DNA of 23,568 bases from Lachnospiraceae bacterium UBA3641 (GTDB lineage: Bacteria > Bacillota > Clostridia > Lachnospirales > Lachnospiraceae), in contig DFKQ01000040.1 of NCBI GenBank assembly GCA_002373875.1, positions 1-23,568 on the forward strand, read 5' to 3'. The translations under genes were made by a program, and so were the position numbers. The notes under the pieces were generated by a model. It was not told the DNA's origin. It did no database searches and worked only from the letters and a program-made list of their open reading frames with translations. Shown in pieces: positions 6,832-15,255 of the stretch. Position 1 is the first letter of the stretch. Every line of letters starts with the position of its first letter.

Positions 6832-9267
6832 ATGGGCCATAAAGAAAAGGAAATAAGAAATATGACTCTTAGGGAATTAAAGATCGGACAGAGCGCCGTG
6901 ATCGAGAGTGTAGGGGGTGAGGGAGCGACCAGACAGCACTTTCTTGATATGGGAGTGATACCTGGAGCAGAAGTCACCCTTATTAAATATGCCCCTATGG
7001 GGGATCCCATGGAGCTTCGGATACACGGTTATGAACTGACTCTGAGGCTGTCTGAGGCGGAAAAGATCGGAATAGTGTATCCGGATGCCGTAACGAAGGA
7101 CGGGGCGGGAGTAAGGGATCCGATAATAGAGGATGATAAATTTAAGACAGGCAAGGGAGTACACGGTAAGAACAGGTCTCAAAAACGTCACCATCCCGGT
7201 CTTGGCGAGGGTGGTATCTTCCATGAAAAGTCAACCGAGAAACCTCTTCCGGAGAATACCGTAATTACCTTTGCTCTTGCAGGCAATCAGAACAGCGGTA
7301 AGACAACGTTGTTCAACCAGTTGACAGGTTCCAACCAGCATGTGGGTAATTTCCCGGGTGTTACCGTTGACAGAAAAAGCGGAGCCATAAAGGGTAAGCC
7401 GCTTACTGAGGTCGTGGACCTTCCGGGCATATATTCACTGTCTCCTTATACGGATGAAGAGATAGTGTCCCGTCAGTACATAATCGATGAGAAGCCAAAG
7501 GGAATAATAAACATAGTAGATGCCACCAATATAGAGAGAAATCTTTATCTTACCATGCAACTCATAGAGCTTGATGTGCCCATGGTGCTTGCCCTTAACA
7601 TGATGGATGAGATGAGGGGTAACGGAGGATCCGTCAAGATAAATGAGATGGAAGACCTTCTGGGTATCCCGGTGGTACCTATTTCGGCGTCGAAGAATGA
7701 AGGCGTGGATGAGCTTATAAACCATGCCCTTCACGTTGCCAGATATCAGGAGAGCCCCGGTAAGAAGGACTTCTGCGATGAGACGGATAACGGGGGAGCG
7801 GTCCATCGTTGTATACATGGCATCATGCACCTTATCGGGGATCATGCCGGACGTGCCGGTATACCGGTAAGGTTTGCGGCAAACAAGGTGATAGAGGGTG
7901 ACAGCAGGATAATAAACCTGCTGGAGCTGTCGGATAATGAGAAGGAAATGGTCGAGCACATAATAATCCAGATGGAGGAGGAAAGGGGTCTTGACCGGTC
8001 GGCGGCTATGGCCGACATGCGCTTTAACTTTATCGACAGGCTGGTAAAGGAAACGGTCATTAAACCCGAAGTGAGTAAGGAAAGAGAGAGAAGCGAAAGG
8101 ATAGACAGGGTCCTGACAGGAAGGTTCACCGCTGTTCCTGCCTTTATAATCATAATAGGTATTATTTTCTGGCTCACCTTCAATGTTGTGGGTGCCTGGC
8201 TTCAGGATATCCTGGAACAGGGTATAAAGCTGATATCATCAAGGGTTGATGCGCTCATGACCGCGGCGGGTGTTAACGATGTCATCCACTCTCTTGTAAC
8301 CGAGGGTATATTTAACGGAGTCGGGAGTGTACTGTCCTTCCTCCCTATAATAATACTGTTGTTCTTTTTCCTGTCACTGCTTGAAGACACGGGCTATATG
8401 GCAAGGATAGCCTTCGTTATGGACAGGCCATTAAGAAAAATAGGTCTGTCGGGCCGTAGCATAGTCCCGATGCTTATAGGCTTCGGCTGTTCGGTTCCCG
8501 GAGTCATGGCGTCAAGAACCCTGCCCTCCGAACGGGACAGGAAGCTTACGATCCTGCTGATACCCTTCATGAGCTGTACGGCCAAGCTTCCGGTATACGG
8601 ACTATTTATTGCCGCCTTTTTCCCGGGAAAGGGAGCCCTTATAATGATCGGACTGTATATTGCTGGAATTATCACAGGTATTGTCTTTGCCCTTATCAGC
8701 AAGGCTACGGTGTTTAAGGGTGAAGCGGTTCCCTTTGTCATGGAGCTGCCCAATTACAGGATGCCCGGGGTAAAAAATGTTTTACAGCTTTTATGGGAGA
8801 AGGCCAAGGACTTCCTTATGAGAGCCTTTACAATAATTTTTATCGCTACGATCGTAATATGGTTCCTTAGAACCTTCAGTCCCGGTCTGGCACTTGCCGG
8901 GGATATATCGGACAGTATACTTGCAAGGGTTTCGGGTCTGGTCGCGCCGTTATTCGCACCCCTTGGTTTCGGCGACTTCCGCTATGCCACAGCCCTTATA
9001 ACGGGCTTTATAGCCAAGGAGAGTGTGGTTGCCACGCTTACGGTCCTCTTCGGAAGCACCGAGGCACTGGGACAGTCACTCACCACGGCGGCAGCAGGCG
9101 CCCTCCTGGTGTTCAGCCTTCTCTATACCCCATGTGTTGCAGCCATAGCATCGGTAAAGAGAGAGCTCGGCGGTAAATGGGCCATACTTATGGTGCTGGT
9201 TCAGTGCGGCATAGCCTGGATAGTGGCGGCAGCAGTCCATCTTATATTGATGTCGGTGGGACTGTAG
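6832..9267 (+). CDS. feoB: FeoA-FeoB fusion, ferrous iron transporter
   Basis: Imports Fe2+ across the cytoplasmic membrane under anoxic conditions. Residues 11-85 are a FeoA SH3-like domain (TLRELKIGQSAVIESVGG, FLDMGVIPGAEV), joined by a basic, His-containing linker (about 86-140) to FeoB. The FeoB G domain shows G1 GNQNSGKTT (151-159), G2 FPGVTVDR (174-181), G3 DLPG (196-199), G4 NMMD (256-259) and a G5-like SASK. The membrane domain follows from about residue 430, with the gate motifs FGCSVPGVMASRTL and YTPCVAAIASVKRE. At 811 residues it is complete. AAGGA lies 7 bases before the ATG at 6832; the internal ATG at 6862 would give the more usual FeoA opening MTLRELK, so the exact start is open. 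Fused FeoAB is common in Clostridia and Bacteroidetes. Confidence 0.96.
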   Translation: MGHKEKEIRNMTLRELKIGQSAVIESVGGEGATRQHFLDMGVIPGAEVTLIKYAPMGDPMELRIHGYELTLRLSEAEKIGIVYPDAVTKDGAGVRDPIIEDDKFKTGKGVHGKNRSQKRHHPGLGEGGIFHEKSTEKPLPENTVITFALAGNQNSGKTTLFNQLTGSNQHVGNFPGVTVDRKSGAIKGKPLTEVVDLPGIYSLSPYTDEEIVSRQYIIDEKPKGIINIVDATNIERNLYLTMQLIELDVPMVLALNMMDEMRGNGGSVKINEMEDLLGIPVVPISASKNEGVDELINHALHVARYQESPGKKDFCDETDNGGAVHRCIHGIMHLIGDHAGRAGIPVRFAANKVIEGDSRIINLLELSDNEKEMVEHIIIQMEEERGLDRSAAMADMRFNFIDRLVKETVIKPEVSKERERSERIDRVLTGRFTAVPAFIIIIGIIFWLTFNVVGAWLQDILEQGIKLISSRVDALMTAAGVNDVIHSLVTEGIFNGVGSVLSFLPIIILLFFFLSLLEDTGYMARIAFVMDRPLRKIGLSGRSIVPMLIGFGCSVPGVMASRTLPSERDRKLTILLIPFMSCTAKLPVYGLFIAAFFPGKGALIMIGLYIAGIITGIVFALISKATVFKGEAVPFVMELPNYRMPGVKNVLQLLWEKAKDFLMRAFTIIFIATIVIWFLRTFSPGLALAGDISDSILARVSGLVAPLFAPLGFGDFRYATALITGFIAKESVVATLTVLFGSTEALGQSLTTAAAGALLVFSLLYTPCVAAIASVKRELGGKWAILMVLVQCGIAWIVAAAVHLILMSVGL

Positions 9268-9299
9268 GATCATTACATTGGGGCGGCCGGAAATATAAG

Positions 9300-9351
9300 T
9301 TGAGATTGAGCGGTGTTTGTAGTAGAATAATACGGTTAGAGAAAACTAACC
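9300..9351 (+). promoter_or_regulatory. gpmI promoter with stem-loop at the transcript 5' end
   Basis: -35 TTGAGA (9300-9305) and -10 TAGAAT (9323-9328) have 17-base spacing. The predicted start near 9335 falls at a perfect 6-bp hairpin, GGTTAG (9334-9339) and CTAACC (9346-9351) with loop AGAAAA. The mRNA would therefore begin with this stem-loop, a layout often linked to transcript stability. There is no U-run, so it is not a terminator. Confidence 0.6.
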
Positions 9352-9393
9352 ACATTTGGCATAAACAGTCACAATCATCAAAGGAGAATTATT

Positions 9394-10989
9394 ATGAGAC
9401 AAAAACCGGTAGTACTGATGGTCCTGGACGGATACGGACTGTCAGACAATCATAACGCAAACGCAGTTTACATGGCCAATACTCCGGTCATGGATAAGCT
9501 GATGGCAGAATACCCCTTTCAGAAGGGATACGCATCGGGTCTTGCCGTAGGTCTTCCGGACGGACAGATGGGCAACTCGGAGGTTGGCCATATGAACATC
9601 GGATCGGGAAGGATCATCTATCAGGATCTTACGCTTATAACGAAGTATATCGAGGATGGTGATTTCTTCAAGAATGAAGAGCTCCTTCGTGCCATAAACA
9701 ACTGTAAGGAGAAGGGAAGTGATCTTCATCTGTGGGGACTGCTTTCGGACGGCGGGGTTCACAGCCACAACACCCACCTCTATGCGATCCTTGAACTGTG
9801 TAAGAGAGAAAACTTCAAGAATGTTTACATCCACCCCTTCTTCGATGGCAGGGACACACCTCCCGCATCGGGCAAGGATTATTTACAGGAGCTTATAGAT
9901 AAGACGAAGGAGATCGGAGTCGGTACGGTGGCATCTCTTTCCGGCCGTTATTATGCAATGGACAGGGATAACAACTGGGATCGTATCCAGAAGGCTTATG
10001 ATTCCCTGGTTCTGGGTGAAGGTGTTAAGGCTGTCGACCCTATTAAGGCAATGCAGGATTCCTATGATAACGAGGTGACGGATGAGTTCGTACTTCCCAC
10101 AGTCATTACCGATGAAGCAGGCAAGCCTCTCTCGGTAGTTAAACCGGGTGATTCGGTCATCTTCTTCAACTTCCGTCCCGACAGGGCCCGTGAGATCACC
10201 AAGGCCTTCTGCTTTACGGATGAAGACATAGCGGCTCAGGAGGGTGATGCATCAGACAGCAAGTGCATCAAGTTCCTTAAGAGGGCTAAGGGTTTCATGC
10301 CCATAACATATGTGTGCTTTAAGGACTATGATGAGACCATTCCCAATAAATTTGTTGCCTTTAAGAAGCAGGAGATCGTAAATACCTTCGGCGAGTATCT
10401 TGCCAGGAAGGGACTTAAGCAGCTGCGTATAGCGGAGACCGAGAAGTACGCGCATGTAACCTTCTTCTTCAACGGCGGTATCGAGGAGCCTAACAAGGAT
10501 GAGGATCGTACCCTTGTTAATTCTCCCGCTGTGGCAACTTACGATCTTAAACCTGAAATGAGTGCACCGGAGGTTTCCGAGAAGCTTGATGCAGCCATTA
10601 CTTCAGGTAAGTATGATGTCATAATCATTAACTTCGCTAATCCGGATATGGTTGGGCATACCGGAGTACTTGAGGCTGCCATCAAGGCCGTTGAGAGGAT
10701 AGATCAGTGTGTTGGCGCTGCAGTGGATGCCGTTAAGAAGATGGACGGTGTTCTCTTCATCTGCGCCGATCACGGAAATGCAGAGCAGATGATAAACGAG
10801 GAAACAGGTGAACCGCATACGGCTCATACGACCAATCCTGTTCCCTTCATCCTGTATAACTATGATCCGGCATATACGCTGGCTGAAGGCGGTAAGCTGT
10901 GCGACATAGTTCCTACTCTGCTTGAAGTGATGGAGCTTGAGCAGCCTGCCGAGATGACCGGACATTCACTTCTTGTTAAGAAAAACTAA
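9394..10989 (+). CDS. gpmI: 2,3-bisphosphoglycerate-independent phosphoglycerate mutase
   Basis: Interconverts 3-phosphoglycerate and 2-phosphoglycerate in glycolysis and gluconeogenesis, in the cytoplasm, using two Mn2+ ions. The 531-residue length is slightly above the usual ~510. The metal ligand Asp12 (MVLDGYG) and the phosphorylated Ser62 in MGNSEVGHMNIG are at the same positions as in the well-studied Bacillus enzyme. HPFFDGRDTPP, FFNFRPDRARE, GRYYAMDRDNNWDR and the C-terminal metal site FICADHGNAEQM are all present, followed by THTNPVPF-like sequence (HTAHTTNPVPF). AGGAG lies 7 bases upstream of the ATG. It is flanked by its own promoter and terminator, so it is probably monocistronic. 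Confidence 0.98.
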   Translation: MRQKPVVLMVLDGYGLSDNHNANAVYMANTPVMDKLMAEYPFQKGYASGLAVGLPDGQMGNSEVGHMNIGSGRIIYQDLTLITKYIEDGDFFKNEELLRAINNCKEKGSDLHLWGLLSDGGVHSHNTHLYAILELCKRENFKNVYIHPFFDGRDTPPASGKDYLQELIDKTKEIGVGTVASLSGRYYAMDRDNNWDRIQKAYDSLVLGEGVKAVDPIKAMQDSYDNEVTDEFVLPTVITDEAGKPLSVVKPGDSVIFFNFRPDRAREITKAFCFTDEDIAAQEGDASDSKCIKFLKRAKGFMPITYVCFKDYDETIPNKFVAFKKQEIVNTFGEYLARKGLKQLRIAETEKYAHVTFFFNGGIEEPNKDEDRTLVNSPAVATYDLKPEMSAPEVSEKLDAAITSGKYDVIIINFANPDMVGHTGVLEAAIKAVERIDQCVGAAVDAVKKMDGVLFICADHGNAEQMINEETGEPHTAHTTNPVPFILYNYDPAYTLAEGGKLCDIVPTLLEVMELEQPAEMTGHSLLVKKN

Positions 10990-11015
10990 GTAAATCGATC
11001 ATGGTTTTTAAGAAA

Positions 11016-11054
11016 GGTGCTGCCGCGATATCTATTGTGGCAGCACCGGTTTTA
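11016..11054 (+). terminator. Rho-independent terminator of gpmI
   Basis: A perfect 9-bp stem, GGTGCTGCC (11016-11024) and GGCAGCACC (11039-11047), with a 14-base loop, is followed by GGTTTTAT. It sits 27 bases after the gpmI stop. The U-tract is short but the stem is strong. Confidence 0.8.
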
Positions 11055-11118
11055 TACTTATGAATACCTTTAACTGCCGGTTTATATTGAAGTGTTATGC
11101 AGGATGCCGTAACAGTGG

Positions 11119-11124
11119 TATAAT
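11119..11124 (+). promoter_or_regulatory. Extended -10 promoter of the lipoprotein-lar operon
   Basis: A perfect TATAAT preceded by TGG (extended -10, TGnTATAAT, bases 11116-11124). No good -35 is seen at the normal distance (TTATGC at 11095). The expected start near 11131 leaves a leader of about 40 bases before the lipoprotein ATG. Confidence 0.6.
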
Positions 11125-11172
11125 ATACGTCAGACGCAAGTTTGTTTCGAAATTATATAGCGGAGTGTATAA

Positions 11173-13092
11173 ATGATCAAAGTCAGAAATAACGGATTGA
11201 ATAAAACAGGAGTGTTCCTTGCGGCCATCGCATTGGCAGCAGGTATGACGGGCTGCGGGCAGGCTTCGGGATATGCAGGCAATGAGCAGCTGTATCCTCA
11301 GATAACCGAAGAGATGATTGAGGGTATCGCAGAGATTGAAATGCAGGAAGAGGAAGGCAGCCTGAGCGGAAATGAAACAGGGGATGAAGAAGTTCTAAGC
11401 GATAACGGGATCGCGGAGGAAGAGCCTGAGCCGGTAAATGAATATGCCGATAAGCATATAAGGCTTACCGTAACAGATGAGGGAAGGGATGTATTTACCC
11501 CTTCAACAACCTGCCTTCCGGATTACAGGTACGGACCTTCCATGATCCTTAATGAAGACGGGAGCATAGATGCATGGTTCTCGGCGCCCGGTGACGGATC
11601 AAGGGAATTCGACTGGATAACCTACAGACACTCGGATGATGACGGAGTAACATGGACCGACGAGAAGGCTGCGATATCGCCCTCGCCGGCTTCGCCGGAT
11701 GCCCTGTCAACCTGCGATCCGGATGTGTTCTACTATGAAGGATATTATTACCTCGGTTATACGGCAACCATAAACCGTCGCGCCAAGGGACTGTGTAACA
11801 GTGTTTTTCTTGCAAGGAGCATAGATCCTGCCGGCCCTTACGAAAAATGGAACGGACATGGCTGGGGAGGTTCTCCGGTTCCCATAATTTATTATGACGG
11901 TATTGAAATAGGCTGGGGTTCGGGTGAGCCGAGCTTTGTTGTGGTGGATGATATCATCTATGTTTATTCGACCAAGGACGGCTATTCCGGAGTGCCCGAC
12001 AGGATAAGGGTAACGGAGGTAAGAACGGCCGACATAACAAAGGAGGACTGGCCGAATAATCTTGAATTCAGAGGATATGCGGTGATAAGAAACGATACAG
12101 TGGGGGAGTCAAGCGGTTACAAATACAGGGACTCCGATTCCTGGGATGTGGCTTATCTTGAGGAAAGCCGGAAGTTCGTGGCTGTATCGACCAACCGAAG
12201 GTTTAAGAATAATTCCTGCATCCTTTACTTCGAATCAAATGACGGAATACATTTTGAGAGGGTGTCGGAGCTTAATACCAATGTAATAGCAAGATGCCAT
12301 AACTGCGCGATCATGGCAGACAGTCTGGGACATATAAAGGAAGACGATCCCATGATGATAGGATATGCCTACGCAGGTGCGGCCGGTTCAAGATGGGGAG
12401 TCTGGGCAACGCGGTTCGCACCGCTTGACCTTGATTATACCGATGAACCCGACAGGTCCGATGAAGAGAATTCAAACCTTAAGCTGTCGATCAGCTACAG
12501 GAATTCATCTGAGGATGCAGCCCCCATGATGCTTAACACCGACAGCCTTGTATACAGTAAAGCGGCAGGGACGGGAGCCTTCAATATAGGCTATTACTGG
12601 CAGGATAATTATAAGAGAAGACATTATATAAATCATTCGGATATAGTTATAATCGATTACGACCCAGAGATCCTGTCGGTAGATGATGATAACTGGATAT
12701 CGCCCAAGGTACCCGGTGTCTCGCGGGTGATCGTGGGTTATAACGGACTGTGGCGAGAGATATGCCTGAACGTGCTTCCGTCCGGCGGCAAACAGGATAA
12801 GGAGCTTACGGGCTTCTATCCCATGGCAAAAAAATACGATATGTCGGTTATACAGCCTTATATCATAAAGATAAGGCCGATGGGAATATATTCCGACAAT
12901 ACGATACATGAGCTCACCGGCCGGGAACTGTTAAATTACGGGATCAAGTTCGAATGCGAGGATGACAGCATATGCGAGGTAAGGGATGACGGATCAGTGA
13001 TCCCGCTCTCTGTCGGGGATACGGTGATAAGGGTGTCCTCCGAGGTGGGACTGTCCTACAGCATAGATATCCATGTAACAGATGTTTGGTAA
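11173..13092 (+). CDS. Lipoprotein with beta-propeller (glycosidase-like) domain
   Basis: A 639-residue predicted surface lipoprotein. A signal peptide (basic residues, then VFLAAIALAAG) ends in the lipobox MTGC, Cys28. Residues about 33-90 are a very acidic spacer. About 100-425 shows repeated blade-like segments with Asp/Trp/Tyr motifs, such as CDPDVFYYEGYYYLGYT, GSGEPSFVVVDDIIYVYST and WDVAYLEESRKFVAVS, like the five-bladed propellers of GH43 and related families (typical DPxxxxxxGxYYLxYT). I cannot assign catalytic residues or a substrate. The remaining ~200 residues look like one or two Ig-like/Big2-type beta domains (SLSVGDTVIRVSSEVG-like endings). GGAG is 7 bases before the ATG. It is followed at only 17 bases by larB, so they may be cotranscribed, but no functional link is evident. 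Confidence 0.75.
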   Translation: MIKVRNNGLNKTGVFLAAIALAAGMTGCGQASGYAGNEQLYPQITEEMIEGIAEIEMQEEEGSLSGNETGDEEVLSDNGIAEEEPEPVNEYADKHIRLTVTDEGRDVFTPSTTCLPDYRYGPSMILNEDGSIDAWFSAPGDGSREFDWITYRHSDDDGVTWTDEKAAISPSPASPDALSTCDPDVFYYEGYYYLGYTATINRRAKGLCNSVFLARSIDPAGPYEKWNGHGWGGSPVPIIYYDGIEIGWGSGEPSFVVVDDIIYVYSTKDGYSGVPDRIRVTEVRTADITKEDWPNNLEFRGYAVIRNDTVGESSGYKYRDSDSWDVAYLEESRKFVAVSTNRRFKNNSCILYFESNDGIHFERVSELNTNVIARCHNCAIMADSLGHIKEDDPMMIGYAYAGAAGSRWGVWATRFAPLDLDYTDEPDRSDEENSNLKLSISYRNSSEDAAPMMLNTDSLVYSKAAGTGAFNIGYYWQDNYKRRHYINHSDIVIIDYDPEILSVDDDNWISPKVPGVSRVIVGYNGLWREICLNVLPSGGKQDKELTGFYPMAKKYDMSVIQPYIIKIRPMGIYSDNTIHELTGRELLNYGIKFECEDDSICEVRDDGSVIPLSVGDTVIRVSSEVGLSYSIDIHVTDVW

Positions 13093-13109
13093 ATATCATA
13101 AGGGGGACC

Positions 13110-13853
13110 ATGAATACAGACATAAGATCATTACTTGAAGAGGTAAGCAGGGGAAGCATATCTGTGGATGAGGCTGTTCTTAAGTTGAAAATGCAGCCCT
13201 TTGAGGACATTGATTTTGCAAAGGTCGATCTGCACAGGAAGTTAAGACAGGGTAATGCCGAGGTTATATACGGTGCCGGTAAGAGTGCTGACCAGATAAG
13301 ATCCATAACCGAAACATTGATGAACAACGGTCAGTCACCTGTACTCATAACAAGGATCGACAGGGATAAGGCGGAATCACTCAAGACATATATGGATATT
13401 GATTATCATGAGGATGCGAATATAGCGATAGCCGGGGAAATACCAAAACCCACGGGTAAAGGAAGAATCGTGGTTGCCACCGGCGGAACCAGCGATATTC
13501 CGGTGGCTGAGGAGGCGGCCCTTACGGCGGAAGCACTGGGAAATGAAGTGGTACGTTTATATGATGTCGGTGTAGCCGGCCTTCACAGGCTCATGGCCCA
13601 TAAGGAAGAGATAATGAGCGCGAACGTGATCATTGCCATTGCAGGCATGGAGGGAGCGCTGGCCAGTGTGATAGGAGGTCTTGCTGACTGTCCCGTCATT
13701 GCGGTTCCAACAAGCGTAGGGTACGGTGCGTCCTTTAACGGCCTTTCGGCGCTGCTGTCCATGCTCAATTCCTGCGCTGCCGGTGTCAGTGTTGTAAATA
13801 TCGATAACGGATTCGGAGCGGGTTATACGGCAAGTATGATAAATCATTGTTGA
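13110..13853 (+). CDS. larB: LarB, pyridinium-3,5-biscarboxylate mononucleotide synthase
   Basis: LarB carboxylates the nicotinate ring of nicotinic acid adenine dinucleotide and cleaves its phosphoanhydride, the first step of nickel-pincer nucleotide synthesis. The 247-residue product has the short N-terminal helical region (GSISVDEAVLKLK) and a PurE-like C-terminal domain: VATGGTSDIPVAEEAA, VIAIAGMEGALASVIGGL, VPTSVGYGASFNGLSALLSML and NIDNGFGAG. I chose the ATG at 13110, which follows AGGGGG with a short 3-4 base gap; an in-frame TTG at 13086 overlapping the lipoprotein stop adds eight residues but has no ribosome site. larC starts 43 bases downstream. LarE, the sulfur-insertion enzyme, is not in the window. 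Confidence 0.95.
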   Translation: MNTDIRSLLEEVSRGSISVDEAVLKLKMQPFEDIDFAKVDLHRKLRQGNAEVIYGAGKSADQIRSITETLMNNGQSPVLITRIDRDKAESLKTYMDIDYHEDANIAIAGEIPKPTGKGRIVVATGGTSDIPVAEEAALTAEALGNEVVRLYDVGVAGLHRLMAHKEEIMSANVIIAIAGMEGALASVIGGLADCPVIAVPTSVGYGASFNGLSALLSMLNSCAAGVSVVNIDNGFGAGYTASMINHC

Positions 13854-13896
13854 TCATAGGTATTTCCGACATTATAGATCATAAGGAGGGGCAATT

Positions 13897-15255
13897 ATGA
13901 AAACTTTGTACCTTGACTGTTCTATGGGTGCTGCAGGGGATATGTTGACGGCGGCCCTTTACGAAATTCTTGATGATGATAAGAAGAAGGAATTTCTTGA
14001 TACTGTAAATGGTGCCGGTCTGGATGGCGTTACAAGCACGCCCGAACCCTCAGTAAAGTGTGGAATAAAAGGGACACATATAAAGGTACTGGTCGACGGC
14101 CGCGAGGAGGGAGAGCATCATCATGATCACGGCCACAGCCATGACCATGAACACAGTCAAGAACACGGTCACGAACATGGCCATGAACATAGTCATGAAC
14201 ACGGATATGATCACGGCCACGACCATGACCATGAGAATTATCACGAGCATGGGCATGAACATGAGCATGCTCACGGCCATGAGAACAGGGATCACGGACC
14301 GCATCACGACCACAGCAGTATGCATGATATCGAACACCTTATTGACAGCCTGAGCCTTCCGGACAAGGTTAAGCAGGACGCCGTAAGCGTATACAGACTG
14401 ATCGCGGATGCCGAGGCCCATGCCCATGACAAGCCTGTGACGGATATACATTTCCATGAAGTGGGTACTAAGGATGCGGTCATGGATGTTATCTCCGCAT
14501 GTCTTCTCATGAACATGATAAAGCCCGATAGGATACTGGCTTCCGAGATAAACACGGGGAGCGGTCATGTTCACTGCGCGCATGGTATTTTGCCGGTTCC
14601 AGCACCCGCAACCGCTTATATACTCAGGAACGTGCCTGCCTATCAGGGAAATATAAAGTGTGAACTCTGCACGCCTACAGGAGCTGCTCTTATTAAATAT
14701 TTCGTATCTGATTACGGAACAATGCCGGTGATGAGAACGGAAATCATAGGATACGGAATGGGTAAGAAGGACCTGGAGCAGGCTAATTGTGTCAGAGCCT
14801 TCCTTGGGGAACAGGGCAGCGGTGAAGAAAGAGTTGTTGAATTCAAATGCAATGTTGATGATATGACGCCTGAGATGACAGGACATGCGATGGAAGTGCT
14901 CTTTAAGGAAGGAGCCCTTGAGGTTTATACCATTCAGGCAGGAATGAAGAAATCGAGGCCGGGTATTGAATTTAATGTCATGTGCAGGGAAGGTGACCGT
15001 GATAAGATCCTTAAGCTTATCTTCAAACATACCACAACACTCGGGGTGCGCGAGTATACAAGCAGGAGATATGCCCTTTCAAGAAGGATAGAGGAGAGGG
15101 ATACGGATTATGGCAGGATAAGGCTTAAGGTATCTGAAGGATTTGGGGTAAAGAGGCAGAAATGGGAGTATGATGATATTTCACGGGTAGCGGATGAAAA
15201 GGGACTGTCCGTGGAAGAGGTAATGGCAGGGTTAACGGGTAATGCAGAAGATTGA
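13897..15255 (+). CDS. larC: LarC, nickel-pincer cofactor nickel-insertion enzyme, with long His-rich insert
   Basis: LarC inserts Ni into the pincer nucleotide at the expense of CTP. The 452-residue product opens with LYLDCSMGAAGDMLTAAL and has the DVISACLLM, SGHVHCAHGILPVPAPATA, CELCTPTGAALIKYF and C-terminal ECNVDDMTPE-like (FKCNVDDMTPEMTGHAMEVLF) motifs. In Lactiplantibacillus plantarum larC is read through a programmed frameshift (larC1/larC2); here both halves are in one uninterrupted frame. Residues 74-147 are an extreme histidine-rich insert, with about 32 histidines alternating mainly with D, E, G and S, presumably for nickel binding or storage. AGGAGGG lies 6 bases before the ATG. 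The gene overlaps the next by 14 bases. Confidence 0.96.
   Translation: MKTLYLDCSMGAAGDMLTAALYEILDDDKKKEFLDTVNGAGLDGVTSTPEPSVKCGIKGTHIKVLVDGREEGEHHHDHGHSHDHEHSQEHGHEHGHEHSHEHGYDHGHDHDHENYHEHGHEHEHAHGHENRDHGPHHDHSSMHDIEHLIDSLSLPDKVKQDAVSVYRLIADAEAHAHDKPVTDIHFHEVGTKDAVMDVISACLLMNMIKPDRILASEINTGSGHVHCAHGILPVPAPATAYILRNVPAYQGNIKCELCTPTGAALIKYFVSDYGTMPVMRTEIIGYGMGKKDLEQANCVRAFLGEQGSGEERVVEFKCNVDDMTPEMTGHAMEVLFKEGALEVYTIQAGMKKSRPGIEFNVMCREGDRDKILKLIFKHTTTLGVREYTSRRYALSRRIEERDTDYGRIRLKVSEGFGVKRQKWEYDDISRVADEKGLSVEEVMAGLTGNAED

Noticed and set aside
9334..9351. Terminator of feoAB
   Set aside because: The 6-bp stem has no U-run and lies after a good promoter, so it is more likely the 5' end of the gpmI transcript.
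14116..14337. Short repeated units resembling a CRISPR array
   Set aside because: The units are irregular His-codon repeats in frame within larC, with no constant repeat and spacer lengths.
14050..15030. 326-codon frame antisense to larC
   Set aside because: Methionine/valine-rich sequence produced by the opposite strand of His codons; larC itself is clearly real.
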